Of a DNA stretch of 58,742 bases, positions 9,190 through 17,918 are shown piece by piece. The stretch spans positions 1-58,742 of the forward strand of contig CAJXRM010000007.1 of assembly GCA_913059205.1 (NCBI GenBank). Reading direction: 5' to 3'. Under the pieces are notes generated by a model. That model saw only the letters and a list, made by a program, of their open reading frames with translations. It was not told the origin of the DNA and ran no database searches. Within the stretch, counting starts at the first letter, position 1; each line of letters opens with the position of its first letter. Source of the stretch: an uncultured Flavobacteriales bacterium. Its GTDB lineage: Bacteria; Bacteroidota; Bacteroidia; Flavobacteriales_D; Crocinitomicaceae. The translations under genes were made by a program, and so were the position numbers.

Positions 9190-9825
9190 TTATTCTAAAT
9201 AGAACTTTGCTTCGTGATAGTACGCATATTCCAATTCATCAATTATTCTACATCGAAATTTCACTAAGGTACCTGACGGAAATTTATCCAAAACAGAATA
9301 AGCATAGTCATCGAATTTGCTGCCTTTTCCAAACACTTCCAATTCTTCAATCTCCATTGTCCAAAATTCAATTGCATATGAAATTTTAACGGGTGCATCA
9401 ATCGGAGCAGAAGCTTCAATAATTAACGGATGTTTGGAACACCTTCCTCCCTCAAGAACATTATCGATAAAAACAACCGCATCAGGTGGACTAATAATTT
9501 TAAATGATATTCTTTTGAGTGATTCTTGCATATTCGAACGATCAAAGAGCTCGAAATGAACACTGTCCATTTTATTTAACCAAGGTATTTTAACTATAAA
9601 ATTATTTGGCGAAAGTCGAATGCCATTTTTATCATGTAAAAGGACTTCCATCGAATCGTTCACCAAAATATACTCCTTGTAATCATAATTCGATAAGCTG
9701 AGCTGAACCAGGTTAGGGTAAAATTTATACAAAACATGTACAGGTGGTTCGCTGACAACAGGAAGTGATTGAGCTAAAAAGCTTTTAGTTAATGCGAGGA
9801 GAATAATGAGAAATAACTGTTTCAT
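9190..9825 (-). CDS. Exported protein resembling the GldM C-terminal domains
   Basis: About 211 residues starting at the ATG at 9825, which sits directly before a signal peptide (MKQLFLIILLALTKSFLAQ). An upstream ATG at 9852 is less likely. The mature part reads like the C-terminal beta domains of gliding/T9SS protein GldM: a first strand-rich unit (VLYKFYPNLVQLSL), then FKIISPPDAVVFIDNVLEGG followed by an FxxxF/EIEELEVFGKG segment. It lacks the GldM transmembrane helix and coiled coil. This likeness is from pattern memory only. If right, it would be a periplasmic paralogue of the T9SS motor shaft protein. It is divergent from the FAD oxidoreductase gene. Confidence 0.6.
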   Translation of the reverse strand: MKQLFLIILLALTKSFLAQSLPVVSEPPVHVLYKFYPNLVQLSLSNYDYKEYILVNDSMEVLLHDKNGIRLSPNNFIVKIPWLNKMDSVHFELFDRSNMQESLKRISFKIISPPDAVVFIDNVLEGGRCSKHPLIIEASAPIDAPVKISYAIEFWTMEIEELEVFGKGSKFDDYAYSVLDKFPSGTLVKFRCRIIDELEYAYYHEAKFYLE

Positions 9826-9919
9826 CCAATAATTAATAACACAGAAATGCAAAAAAGTAACATCAATTTCAAAAAAAGTTCTAATCTTGATTTTTGAACG
9901 TTAACTTTATACATAAATT

Positions 9920-11260
9920 ATGCGAATTTTTCTAAGTCTATCTTTCATTACACTTTTTTCAATTCACATTCTAGCACAAGAACCTGTTCGAGTTGCGGTA
10001 ATTGGTGGAGGAATGGCAGGTGTTTCTGCGGCACATCACATTTTAGCACTTAACGAATCCATTCATGTTACGCTTTTTGAAAAAGAATCTCAGTTAGGCG
10101 GTAATGCGCGAACCGTACAAGTAGATAATAGTCACGGAAATCTTATCTCCATAGATGCCGGACCGCAGTATTTTGAAGACGATTTATGGGCAAACTACAT
10201 CGCTTTTTTAAAAATTTACAACCTATATGACGAAAACCAAATTTACGCTTTCTCTGGTTCCGTAGTTATTGAAAATGATTTAGACAAAAAACCTGATTTT
10301 ATATCTCCCGAAGGACTGAAAATGCGAGGTGGAAAGTTTGGCGATGCCATGCAGTTTTTAAAATTTTTCAAGTCTGCTCGAAAGGTTTTTGAAAAAAAAG
10401 TTGAATATAAAGACAATGTTGGCGAATGGGTTGAAGAATTAAAACTAAAACCTGATTTCAAGAAAAAGGTTGTTTTGCCATTTTTGGCATCTACCCTAGG
10501 CACGTCAGTTCATCAAATAAAAATGTGCTCCACGAGCGATGTCGTTAAACTTTTCGCTTCTCAAAAAGCACTAAAAAAAAGTGATTTTAAAGTTTTCGGG
10601 CGAGGAATGGGATTTATTATCCAAGATATAGGTGTCCAATTGGAAAAAAATGGTGTTGAAATAATCCGAAACGCCGAAGTGAAAAATGTTAAAGTATTCA
10701 AAAAGCAATATTCCATTGAATTCAATGAAGTTGAACAATTGTTCGACTTTGTAGTTTTTGCAGCTCATCCTTATCAAGTTAAAAAAATTGTAGAAAATGA
10801 ACCTGAATTCTTGCGTTTTACACGAGTTTTAAATGAATTTAAATACTTTCCAACACGTATCGTGCTCCATCGTGACAGTAGTTTTGTAGATAGAAACCGA
10901 TCCTCTTTTATGAATGTGAGAACATCTAAAATCACCAATAGTGTTACGTCAAGCACTATGAACCTAGGAGTTGTGAATCCAGAATGGAACGGATTATACA
11001 AAAGTTGGATGACAGAGAAACAATTGGAATCAGTGAAAGCAAATGGGTTTTTTATTCACCAAAAAACATTTAACCATCCATTAATTACTCCAGAATTTCA
11101 TTCCTACTTAATCACCTTAAAACATCTTGAAATGGAGCAAATTGATATTTACTTCGCGGGAGGTTGGTCTGAAGGACTAGAAACTCAAGAAACTGCGACA
11201 AATTCAGGAAAAAAAGCAGCTGATAAAGTAAAGACCTTCTTGGAATCAAAAAAAAATTAA
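9920..11260 (+). CDS. FAD-dependent amine-oxidase-like oxidoreductase with apparent signal peptide
   Basis: 446 residues. A Rossmann FAD motif (VIGGGMAG at 27-34, acidic residue in FEKE about 20 residues later, then GGNART) and a C-terminal AGGWSEGLETQETA/SGKKAA segment are typical of flavin amine oxidase/desaturase proteins (NAD(P)/FAD-dependent oxidoreductase). Unusually, residues 1-20 (MRIFLSLSFITLFSIHILAQ) look like a Sec signal peptide ending in the Bacteroidota-style LAQ site, placing a flavoprotein outside the cytoplasm or tethering it to the membrane. The substrate is unknown. The start is supported because a later start would cut into the FAD fold. Confidence 0.8.
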   Translation: MRIFLSLSFITLFSIHILAQEPVRVAVIGGGMAGVSAAHHILALNESIHVTLFEKESQLGGNARTVQVDNSHGNLISIDAGPQYFEDDLWANYIAFLKIYNLYDENQIYAFSGSVVIENDLDKKPDFISPEGLKMRGGKFGDAMQFLKFFKSARKVFEKKVEYKDNVGEWVEELKLKPDFKKKVVLPFLASTLGTSVHQIKMCSTSDVVKLFASQKALKKSDFKVFGRGMGFIIQDIGVQLEKNGVEIIRNAEVKNVKVFKKQYSIEFNEVEQLFDFVVFAAHPYQVKKIVENEPEFLRFTRVLNEFKYFPTRIVLHRDSSFVDRNRSSFMNVRTSKITNSVTSSTMNLGVVNPEWNGLYKSWMTEKQLESVKANGFFIHQKTFNHPLITPEFHSYLITLKHLEMEQIDIYFAGGWSEGLETQETATNSGKKAADKVKTFLESKKN

Positions 11261-11291
11261 ACGAATCTGAATGGAAAGGGTCTCAATATTT

Positions 11292-12140
11292 TTATTCCAT
11301 AATCTGTAACCAGAAGGAACCTCCGTGTTTCTCTACTCCAGAAAGGTTTGGGTGTTCCCACATTGGAGCAATCTGTGAACTCAATTCTTTGTCTTCAGAA
11401 ATGAAATAGTTCGGTAAGATTGTCTTGTATTTTGTTGGATTCGCCATCATAAACATTGCCAAACCATATTGCTCTGTATAGGCTCTATCACACATAAATT
11501 GAGGATAATCATAAGGTACATAAATATCGTGTATATGAACTATAACACCTTTCTTCAATTTTGGTAAAATCTCCATATAAAACACCATAGAATCCGAATT
11601 TGGTAAAATTCTGTGCGAATTATCAATGAAAAGGATATCATTCGCTTCCAAATTCAGAATAACATCATAATCAACCTCTTCAAACGGTTTACGAATAACA
11701 GCCGTCGCCAATTGGTCAATTTCTGCTCTCGGCATAGGGTCAATGGATATAATTTCAGTCGCTAACTTATTCTCGGTTTTAGATTTATAAGCCACTTTAG
11801 TTGAATTACCTGAGCCAACCTCGACGTACTTTTTAGGTTGATAAAGTGCAAGCATAGTATAAATTGCAACAATATCTAAACCAGGTAAAAATCCATTGTT
11901 CCAAACAGGAAGATTTGCATTGGTTTCTTCTCCTTGCTTTTTGATTTGTTGAATATGGTCTTTATAATCTAGAGCCTTAGTTAAAAAATCATTGTACTCC
12001 AATCGATTTGCTTCAACAATGTCCAAAAGTCCTTGATGCGCAGGTTTACCATGTCCATAACGCGGTTTCATATCTACTTTATAATCTAAAAATAGCGTCT
12101 GAAATTTTGGCGATAAGAACCGATAAATACTTTTTAACAT
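11292..12140 (-). CDS. Class I SAM-dependent methyltransferase-like protein
   Basis: About 282 residues from the ATG at 12140, which has an AAAAGGAAA ribosome-binding-like sequence directly before it. A TTG at 12182 would add 14 residues without support. YVEVGSGNSTKVAY is the glycine-rich SAM-binding motif I, IISIDPMP carries the motif II acid, and ILFIDNSHR plus VIVHIHDIYVPYDYP fit the Methyltransf_24-type fold. The acceptor is unknown; this group often acts on glycans or small molecules. It follows paaZ on the same strand, but with its own promoter-like box. Confidence 0.75.
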   Translation of the reverse strand: MLKSIYRFLSPKFQTLFLDYKVDMKPRYGHGKPAHQGLLDIVEANRLEYNDFLTKALDYKDHIQQIKKQGEETNANLPVWNNGFLPGLDIVAIYTMLALYQPKKYVEVGSGNSTKVAYKSKTENKLATEIISIDPMPRAEIDQLATAVIRKPFEEVDYDVILNLEANDILFIDNSHRILPNSDSMVFYMEILPKLKKGVIVHIHDIYVPYDYPQFMCDRAYTEQYGLAMFMMANPTKYKTILPNYFISEDKELSSQIAPMWEHPNLSGVEKHGGSFWLQIME

Positions 12141-12160
12141 TTTCCTTTTTTTTGAGGGTA

Positions 12161-12168
12161 CAAAACTA
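12161..12168 (-). promoter_or_regulatory. Bacteroidota -7 box for the methyltransferase gene
   Basis: On the minus strand this reads TAGTTTTG, an exact match to the TAnnTTTG -7 element, 20 bases before the ATG at 12140. No convincing -33 TTG was found at the usual spacing. Confidence 0.4.
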
Positions 12169-12221
12169 CGAAATAAGTCCAATTTGACCCTAAAATGCTT
12201 ACTCTAAAAACTTTCCTTGGA

Positions 12222-14273
12222 TTACACCGATTGATCCAATTTTTTAACCATTGTCAAAATGGTAGCCAAGGCTACAGTTTCACCGGTTTCATCGTATACA
12301 TCAACTAAGAACTTTACAATTCCTTTTGCGATGTCATTTTCGTCTCTTTTCTCTTGATCAATTTTTTCCTTCACTGTAAAACGAACTCCAATTGTAGCTC
12401 CTGCATAAACTGGTTTCGTAAAACGCGCTTCTTCTACTCCGTAATTCAATAACACCGGACCTTTTTTCGGGTCAACAAATAATCCAGCCGCTTTAGAAAG
12501 TAAGAAATATCCATGTGCTACGCGCTGTTCGAAAATTGTTCCATCCAAGGACGTCTCATCCATGTGCGCATAGAAATTGTCTCCTGAAACATTAGCAAAA
12601 TTGACTATATCAGCAACGGTAACAGTATGTTTATGTGTAAAAACAGTATCACCAATTACCAATTCCTCAAAATGTTGTCTAAACACATGAGGATTCGCTT
12701 CTGGCATAGCTGCACCCACTTGGAATTGCTCAGTTATTTTAGTTATTGTAGTTGGGTGACCTTGAATTGCAGTTCGTTGCATGTAATGTAAAACACCACG
12801 TTTTCCACCCATTTCTTCTCCGCCTCCAGCTCGACCTGGTCCACCATGCGTTAGCAAAGGCATCGGAGAACCGTGACCAGTGCTTTCTTTTGCGCAATCT
12901 TTATTCAACACCAAAATACGCCCATGCATACTTGCTGCACCAATGATGTATTCTTTTGCTTCCTCGTCATTTGGTGTTACAATTGAAGACACTAATGAAC
13001 CTTTACCCATTCGAGATAATTCGATTGCATCATCCATAGATTTATACGGCATAATTGTAGATACCGGCCCAAAAGCTTCAATGTTATGTACGTCTGTTTT
13101 AGTAAAAGGGTCATCGTTTCTAAATAAAATTGGAGAGAAAAAAGCTCCTTTATTTTTGTCTGCTCCAACCACCTCAAACTCATCCAAATCCCCAAAAACG
13201 ATATTTTGTGATTTTGCCAAAAGTTCAACATTTTCGCGCACACGCTCAACCTGCATTCTTGTTGCCAAGGCGCCCATTCTCACTCCATCCTGACTCGGAT
13301 CTCCCATTACAGTTGATTTCAGTCGTGCCGCAATTCCAACTTGTACTTCTTCAATCAAATTTTCTGGAACAATAATTCGACGAACAGCCGTACATTTTTG
13401 TCCTGCTTTAATTGTGATTTCTTTAACTGTTTCTTTTATGAATAAGTCAAACTCAACTGTTCCAGGAATGGCATGTTGTCCCAAAATAGTCGCATTCAAT
13501 GAATCAGCTTCCAAATTAAAAGGAACACTCTCCTGAACAATGCGAGGCAACCCTTTTAAAATTTTTCCCGTGTGAGCTGAGCCGGTGAATGTTACAACAT
13601 CTTCGGAAGTCACATGATCAATAATTCCACGACCCAAGCCACAAACCAATTGCAACGACCCTTCAGGTAATATTTTTGAATCGATGATGTCACGTACCAT
13701 GACCTCTGTCAAATAACATGTATATTCTGACGGTTTTACAAGTGCTGGAACACCAGCCATAAAATTAACCGCTATTTTTTCTAACATTCCCCAAATTGGG
13801 AAATTAAATGCGTTGATATGTACTGCCACTCCTCGTTTTGGTACCATAATATGATGTCCGATGAATGAACCTTCTTTTGAAAGAGGTGCTGCAACGCCAT
13901 CTACGTTATATGGTAAATCTGGAAATTGACGACGTAAAGAAGCGTTTGCAAATAAATTACCAATCCCTCCTTCAATATCAATCCAAGAATCGACTTTTGT
14001 AGCACCAGACAGCGCACTAACTTGATAATATTTATTCTTTTTTTCGAGTAAGTGAAAAGCAAGTGCTTTAAGCATTCTTCCGCGTTCTTGGAATGTCATT
14101 TTTCGCAACTTTTCTCCGCCAACTGTTCGACCATAATGTAGAACCGCCTCATAATCAATTCCGGCACTTGATGTTTCCCCGAACTGTTCACCAGTAATCG
14201 CATTATAAAGATTTGTCTCAACTCCTTGACCGTCAAACCATTTTCCTTGAATATAACTTTGATATCGTTGCAT
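12222..14273 (-). CDS. paaZ: Phenylacetate degradation bifunctional protein PaaZ (oxepin-CoA hydrolase / aldehyde dehydrogenase)
   Basis: 683 residues from the ATG at 14273; an ATG at 14339 would add 22 unsupported residues. PaaZ opens the oxepin-CoA ring and oxidises the resulting aldehyde with NADP in the phenylacetyl-CoA pathway. Residues 1-525 are the aldehyde dehydrogenase: E255 in PFNLEAD and nucleophile C294 in AGQKCTAVRR match E256/C295 of E. coli. Residues 535-680 are a MaoC-like hotdog hydratase with D565/H570 in SGDNFYAHMD. Length and residues agree with the full bifunctional enzyme. No paaABCDE, paaG or paaK is present in the window, so the rest of the pathway, if present, is elsewhere. 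Confidence 0.92.
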   Translation of the reverse strand: MQRYQSYIQGKWFDGQGVETNLYNAITGEQFGETSSAGIDYEAVLHYGRTVGGEKLRKMTFQERGRMLKALAFHLLEKKNKYYQVSALSGATKVDSWIDIEGGIGNLFANASLRRQFPDLPYNVDGVAAPLSKEGSFIGHHIMVPKRGVAVHINAFNFPIWGMLEKIAVNFMAGVPALVKPSEYTCYLTEVMVRDIIDSKILPEGSLQLVCGLGRGIIDHVTSEDVVTFTGSAHTGKILKGLPRIVQESVPFNLEADSLNATILGQHAIPGTVEFDLFIKETVKEITIKAGQKCTAVRRIIVPENLIEEVQVGIAARLKSTVMGDPSQDGVRMGALATRMQVERVRENVELLAKSQNIVFGDLDEFEVVGADKNKGAFFSPILFRNDDPFTKTDVHNIEAFGPVSTIMPYKSMDDAIELSRMGKGSLVSSIVTPNDEEAKEYIIGAASMHGRILVLNKDCAKESTGHGSPMPLLTHGGPGRAGGGEEMGGKRGVLHYMQRTAIQGHPTTITKITEQFQVGAAMPEANPHVFRQHFEELVIGDTVFTHKHTVTVADIVNFANVSGDNFYAHMDETSLDGTIFEQRVAHGYFLLSKAAGLFVDPKKGPVLLNYGVEEARFTKPVYAGATIGVRFTVKEKIDQEKRDENDIAKGIVKFLVDVYDETGETVALATILTMVKKLDQSV

Positions 14274-14312
14274 TTTTTGTAATTTTATGATTGCTAATAT
14301 AGCCATTATTCT

Positions 14313-14759
14313 ATGACCCACGAAAATGAAATGTCGCACAATTTTGATTCACTTCGTGGCTGCACGCGGTCAGAATTAATTGCTGAACATATAGAGCACG
14401 GTGTTACATTTCGAATTTACAAAAACCGGATTTTTCATGTTTCAATTCCAAAAGACATGAAAATTGGAAAAACTGTAATTGAATGTGGCTATCGTTTTTT
14501 GGACTTACACGGTGCGGGCAGGTTTTATAATTTATACGAGTTTGATTCCTTCGCTGATGTGGAACCTGAAGTTCGTGAATGGGCTGCAGATACCAGCGGA
14601 AATAACTATACGTATTGCGACGCCATTGTCATTCGAAATCTGGCGCAAAAAATAATGGCTGATTTTTACATCAAAGTAAATAAACCAAAAATGCCGACGA
14701 AAATTTTCTATTCAAAAGATAAAGCGATTGAATGGATATTAAAATTTCAAAAAGCTTAG
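14313..14759 (+). CDS. STAS/SpoIIAA-like domain protein of unknown function
   Basis: 148 residues, or 142 if the ATG at 14331 is used. The C-terminal half (YCDAIVIRNLAQKIMADFYIKVNKPKMPTKIFYSKDKAIEWI, described here by its pattern) matches a small Bacteroidota STAS-like family in which an A-x-V strand is followed by NKP and an F-x-x-x-x-x-AIEWL end. These proteins are cytoplasmic, with no known activity. It is divergent from paaZ with a 39-base gap. Its stop overlaps the stop of dusB by four bases on the other strand. Confidence 0.6.
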   Translation: MTHENEMSHNFDSLRGCTRSELIAEHIEHGVTFRIYKNRIFHVSIPKDMKIGKTVIECGYRFLDLHGAGRFYNLYEFDSFADVEPEVREWAADTSGNNYTYCDAIVIRNLAQKIMADFYIKVNKPKMPTKIFYSKDKAIEWILKFQKA

Positions 14760-15748
14760 ACGAAGTACATTTCATCTGAATTCTCTTTAATCCAGTTCAA
14801 CGTTTCTTTTATTTCATTCAAATCAAACGAAGTAACAAGCTTCATGCGGTGCTCTTTGAAATTTGCAATTCCTTTAAAATAGTTGGTGTAATGGCGTTTC
14901 ATTTCAATTACGCCTAATGTTTCGCCTTTCCACTTTACACTCATATCCAAATGTTGAATCGCAGCCTCTACTCTGTCTTCAATTGTAGGAAGCGCTAAAT
15001 GTTCTCCTGTTTTTACAAAATGTTTTATTTCGTTAAAAATCCAAGGATAACCAATACTCGCACGGCCTACCATAATTCCATCAACTCCATACCGTGCTTT
15101 GTATTCAACAGCTTTTTCAGGCGTGTCGATATCACCATTTCCGAAAACAGGAATTCGCATGCGAGGGTTGTTCTTGATCTCTGCAATCAGCGACCAATCC
15201 GCCACACCTTTGTACATTTGCTTTCTTGTGCGCCCGTGAATTGAAATCCCTTCAATTCCTACGTCTTGAAGGCGTTCTGCCACTTCAACAACATACTTGG
15301 TATCATCGTCCCACCCAAGCCGCGTTTTAACCGTTACAGGTAAACTAGTTGAGTTTACAATTTCACGAGTCATTTCAACCATTTTGGGAATGTCCTGTAA
15401 AATACCGGCACCAGCTCCTTTACATGCTACTTTCTTAACTGGGCAACCATAATTGATGTCAATAATATCTGGGTTTGCTCTTGCTGTGACCTCGGTTGCC
15501 TTTTTCATACTTTCGATATCTGAACCGAAAATTTGAATACCAACAGGTCTCTCGTATTCGAAAATATCCAGTTTTTGAACACTTTTTGCAGCATCACGGA
15601 TTAATCCTTCCGAAGAAATAAACTCCGTGTACATTAAATCCGCGCCATGTTGTTTACATAACGCACGAAATGGAGGATCACTTACATCCTCCATTGGCGC
15701 TAATAACAATGGGAAATCTCCCAATTCAATGTCACGAATTTTTGCCAT
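14756..15748 (-). CDS. dusB: tRNA-dihydrouridine synthase DusB
   Basis: 330 residues. The enzyme reduces uridines in the tRNA D-loop with FMN and NADPH. LLLAPMEDVSDPPFR at residues 14-28 is the FMN-binding start of the TIM barrel. C102 in INYGCPVKKV is the catalytic cysteine. KTRLGWDD, SIHGRTRKQ, GNGDI and MVGRASIG follow in the normal family order. The full length is present. It starts three bases after the stop of the metallo-beta-lactamase-rhodanese gene, so the two are almost certainly co-transcribed. Confidence 0.95.
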   Translation of the reverse strand: MAKIRDIELGDFPLLLAPMEDVSDPPFRALCKQHGADLMYTEFISSEGLIRDAAKSVQKLDIFEYERPVGIQIFGSDIESMKKATEVTARANPDIIDINYGCPVKKVACKGAGAGILQDIPKMVEMTREIVNSTSLPVTVKTRLGWDDDTKYVVEVAERLQDVGIEGISIHGRTRKQMYKGVADWSLIAEIKNNPRMRIPVFGNGDIDTPEKAVEYKARYGVDGIMVGRASIGYPWIFNEIKHFVKTGEHLALPTIEDRVEAAIQHLDMSVKWKGETLGVIEMKRHYTNYFKGIANFKEHRMKLVTSFDLNEIKETLNWIKENSDEMYFV

Positions 15749-15751
15749 TTC

Positions 15752-17143
15752 TTATTTTAAAGTTGAAGGACAAACATAGCTCGTCTTTTCAATACTGGTA
15801 TTTTTAATTGCACCGTATCCCCCAGCTATATCAACTAAGTTATTGAATCCTTTCTGCATCATTATCGAAATTGCGATTACTGAACGATAACCTCCAGCAC
15901 AATGCACATGATATGTTTTACTTTTATCTAATTCATTAAGATGATCATTTAGAAAATCAAGTGGATAATTTGGTGCGTCAACAATATGCTCCGAAGTATA
16001 TTCTCCTGGTTTACGAACATCTAAAATATCACATGTAGAAGCCGTTTCAGCAAATTCATCGGCAGATATTGACTTAATTGTATTTAATTCACCTCCGTAA
16101 GAAGATACGCCTCCTTTTAAATATCCAACAGCATTATCATATCCGACGCGGGAAAGACGAGTAACGGCTTCTTCTTCTTGTCCTTCTGGAACAATTAAAA
16201 CAATTTTTTGATTAATATCTTCAATCAACGCTCCTACCCACATTGCAAAAGTTCCATTCAAACCAATAAATAGAGAGTTTGGAATAAATCCCTTAATGAA
16301 TTCAGCTTGAGTTCGAACATCCAAAATCAAAGCTCCTTCATTAACTTCTTTATTGAACTCTTCAATTGTTAAGGCTTTGTTCCCTTGAGATAGAACTTCT
16401 TCAAATGAGTTATAACCCATTTTATTCATCATCGCATTTTTAGGAAAATATTGAGGCGGTGGCAAAATATCAGAAGTCAATTCCTTAATAAATTCCTCCT
16501 TCGTCATATCCGCCCTTAGCGCATAATTTGATTCTTTTTGTTCTCCCAAAGTTCCAACCGTCTCAGAACTCATGTTTTTTCCGCACGATGAACCTGCTCC
16601 ATGACCAGGATAAATCGTTATTTCATCAGACAAAGGCATAATTCGAGTTCTTAAGGAATCGAATAACATTCCTGCTAAATCTTCTTTCGTTAAATCAGAC
16701 TTTACAGCCAAATCTGGTCGGCCTACATCTCCTAAAAACAACGTGTCTCCAGTGAAAATTGCAGTTTCCTTACCATTCTCATCAATAAGCATATACGTAG
16801 ACGATTCTGGAGTATGACCAGGTGTGTGTAACACTTTTAACGTAACATCTCCAATTTTAAATTCTTGATTATCCGCTGCAATAATTGCATCAAATCCAGT
16901 TTTTGCTGTCGGGCCATAAACGATAGATGCACCTGTTTTTTTTGCCAAATCCACATGTCCAGAAACAAAATCTGCATGAAAATGTGTTTCAAAAATGTAT
17001 TTTATGGTCGCTCCATTATTTTTCGCAATATCAATGTATTGTTGCGTTTCACGCATAGGGTCAATAATTGCTGCTTCTCCTTTACTTTCTATATAATATG
17101 CCGCTTCCGCTAAACATTTTGTGTATAATTGTTCTACTATCAT
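15752..17143 (-). CDS. Metallo-beta-lactamase fold hydrolase fused to two rhodanese domains (persulfide dioxygenase-like)
   Basis: 463 residues. Residues 1-250 are an ETHE1/Blh-like metallo-beta-lactamase domain: H54, H56, D58 in THFHADFVSGH, H110 in TPGHTPESS, D133 in TGDTLFLGDVGRPDL and H181 in YPGHGAGSSCG. Such domains oxidise glutathione or protein persulfides. Residues 260-350 form a rhodanese domain without the catalytic cysteine. Residues 360-450 form a second rhodanese with C415 in HCAGGYRS. The fusion suggests sulfur-transfer or sulfide detoxification in the cytoplasm. It directly precedes dusB in an operon and lies 65 bases after engB. Confidence 0.9.
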   Translation of the reverse strand: MIVEQLYTKCLAEAAYYIESKGEAAIIDPMRETQQYIDIAKNNGATIKYIFETHFHADFVSGHVDLAKKTGASIVYGPTAKTGFDAIIAADNQEFKIGDVTLKVLHTPGHTPESSTYMLIDENGKETAIFTGDTLFLGDVGRPDLAVKSDLTKEDLAGMLFDSLRTRIMPLSDEITIYPGHGAGSSCGKNMSSETVGTLGEQKESNYALRADMTKEEFIKELTSDILPPPQYFPKNAMMNKMGYNSFEEVLSQGNKALTIEEFNKEVNEGALILDVRTQAEFIKGFIPNSLFIGLNGTFAMWVGALIEDINQKIVLIVPEGQEEEAVTRLSRVGYDNAVGYLKGGVSSYGGELNTIKSISADEFAETASTCDILDVRKPGEYTSEHIVDAPNYPLDFLNDHLNELDKSKTYHVHCAGGYRSVIAISIMMQKGFNNLVDIAGGYGAIKNTSIEKTSYVCPSTLK

Positions 17144-17208
17144 ATCTTAACTTTCTAAAATTCTATTACAAATATCGGCAATATGAAACACTTAAAATGT
17201 GACCAATA

Positions 17209-17820
17209 TCACTTTTCAGCTTTTACTACAGCTTCGTTAATCCGTTCTATATAATTCAATATCTTCTCACGTCCAAACTTAGATTCCGCTGATGACGTGA
17301 AAACCGGGGGAAGTTCATCCCAATATTTCAACATTTCTTTTTTGTATTTCGCAAGGTTTTTTTGAAGAACGGTACTCGAAACTTTATCAATTTTTGTGAA
17401 AACCATCGAAAAAGGAATCTCTTTTTCTCCACACCAATTCATGAATTCTAAATCAATTTGTTGCGGTTCCAAACGACAATCTAGTAAAACAAACACATTT
17501 AAAAGTTCCTCTCTCTTCGTTAAATATTCAGATATAAACTTTTCCCATTTTGCGCGAGAGGTTTTAGAAGCTTTCGCATATCCGTAACCAGGTAAATCAA
17601 CTAAATACCATTCGTCATTAATTACAAAATGATTTATTAACTGGGTTTTTCCAGGTTTTCCAGAAGTTTTTGCAAGTTTACTTCGTTCCGTAATCATGTT
17701 GATCAAAGAAGACTTTCCAACATTAGAGCGACCGATAAATGCGTATTCGGGTTTTCCATCTTTTGGACATAATTTTATGTCAGTATTGGAGATAACGAAT
17801 TGAGCAGATTTGATAATCAT
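17209..17820 (-). CDS. engB: Ribosome biogenesis GTP-binding protein EngB/YsxC
   Basis: About 203 residues from the ATG at 17820; an upstream ATG at 17838 adds six residues. It is a TrmE-Era-EngA-EngB-Septin-like GTPase needed for large ribosomal subunit assembly. G1 is GRSNVGKS at 30-37, the switch I threonine lies in GKPGKTQ, G3 is DLPGYGYAK at 75-83, G4 is TKID, and G5 is SSA near the end. The full family length is present. Confidence 0.95.
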   Translation of the reverse strand: MIIKSAQFVISNTDIKLCPKDGKPEYAFIGRSNVGKSSLINMITERSKLAKTSGKPGKTQLINHFVINDEWYLVDLPGYGYAKASKTSRAKWEKFISEYLTKREELLNVFVLLDCRLEPQQIDLEFMNWCGEKEIPFSMVFTKIDKVSSTVLQKNLAKYKKEMLKYWDELPPVFTSSAESKFGREKILNYIERINEAVVKAEK

Positions 17821-17835
17821 TTGATTTATTTTGTA

Positions 17836-17843
17836 CAAAGATA
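17836..17843 (-). promoter_or_regulatory. Bacteroidota -7 box for engB
   Basis: The minus strand reads TATCTTTG, an exact TAnnTTTG match, 15 bases before the engB ATG. The predicted transcript would have a leader of only about 5-10 bases. Confidence 0.45.
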
Positions 17844-17885
17844 GAGATTTAACATTTTTTTAAAGCATTTAAAATGTGATTCCCT

Positions 17886-17893
17886 TACATTTG
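17886..17893 (+). promoter_or_regulatory. Bacteroidota -7 box for the HMA lipoprotein gene
   Basis: TACATTTG matches TAnnTTTG and lies 25 bases before the ATG at 17919, in the gap between the two divergent genes. No clear -33 element was seen. Confidence 0.4.
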
Positions 17894-17918
17894 CTTTGTT
17901 GACCTTAACATCACATCT

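Noticed and set aside
12880..13293. 137-codon open frame on the plus strand
   Set aside because: Antisense to paaZ, in which all active residues are intact; no family features.
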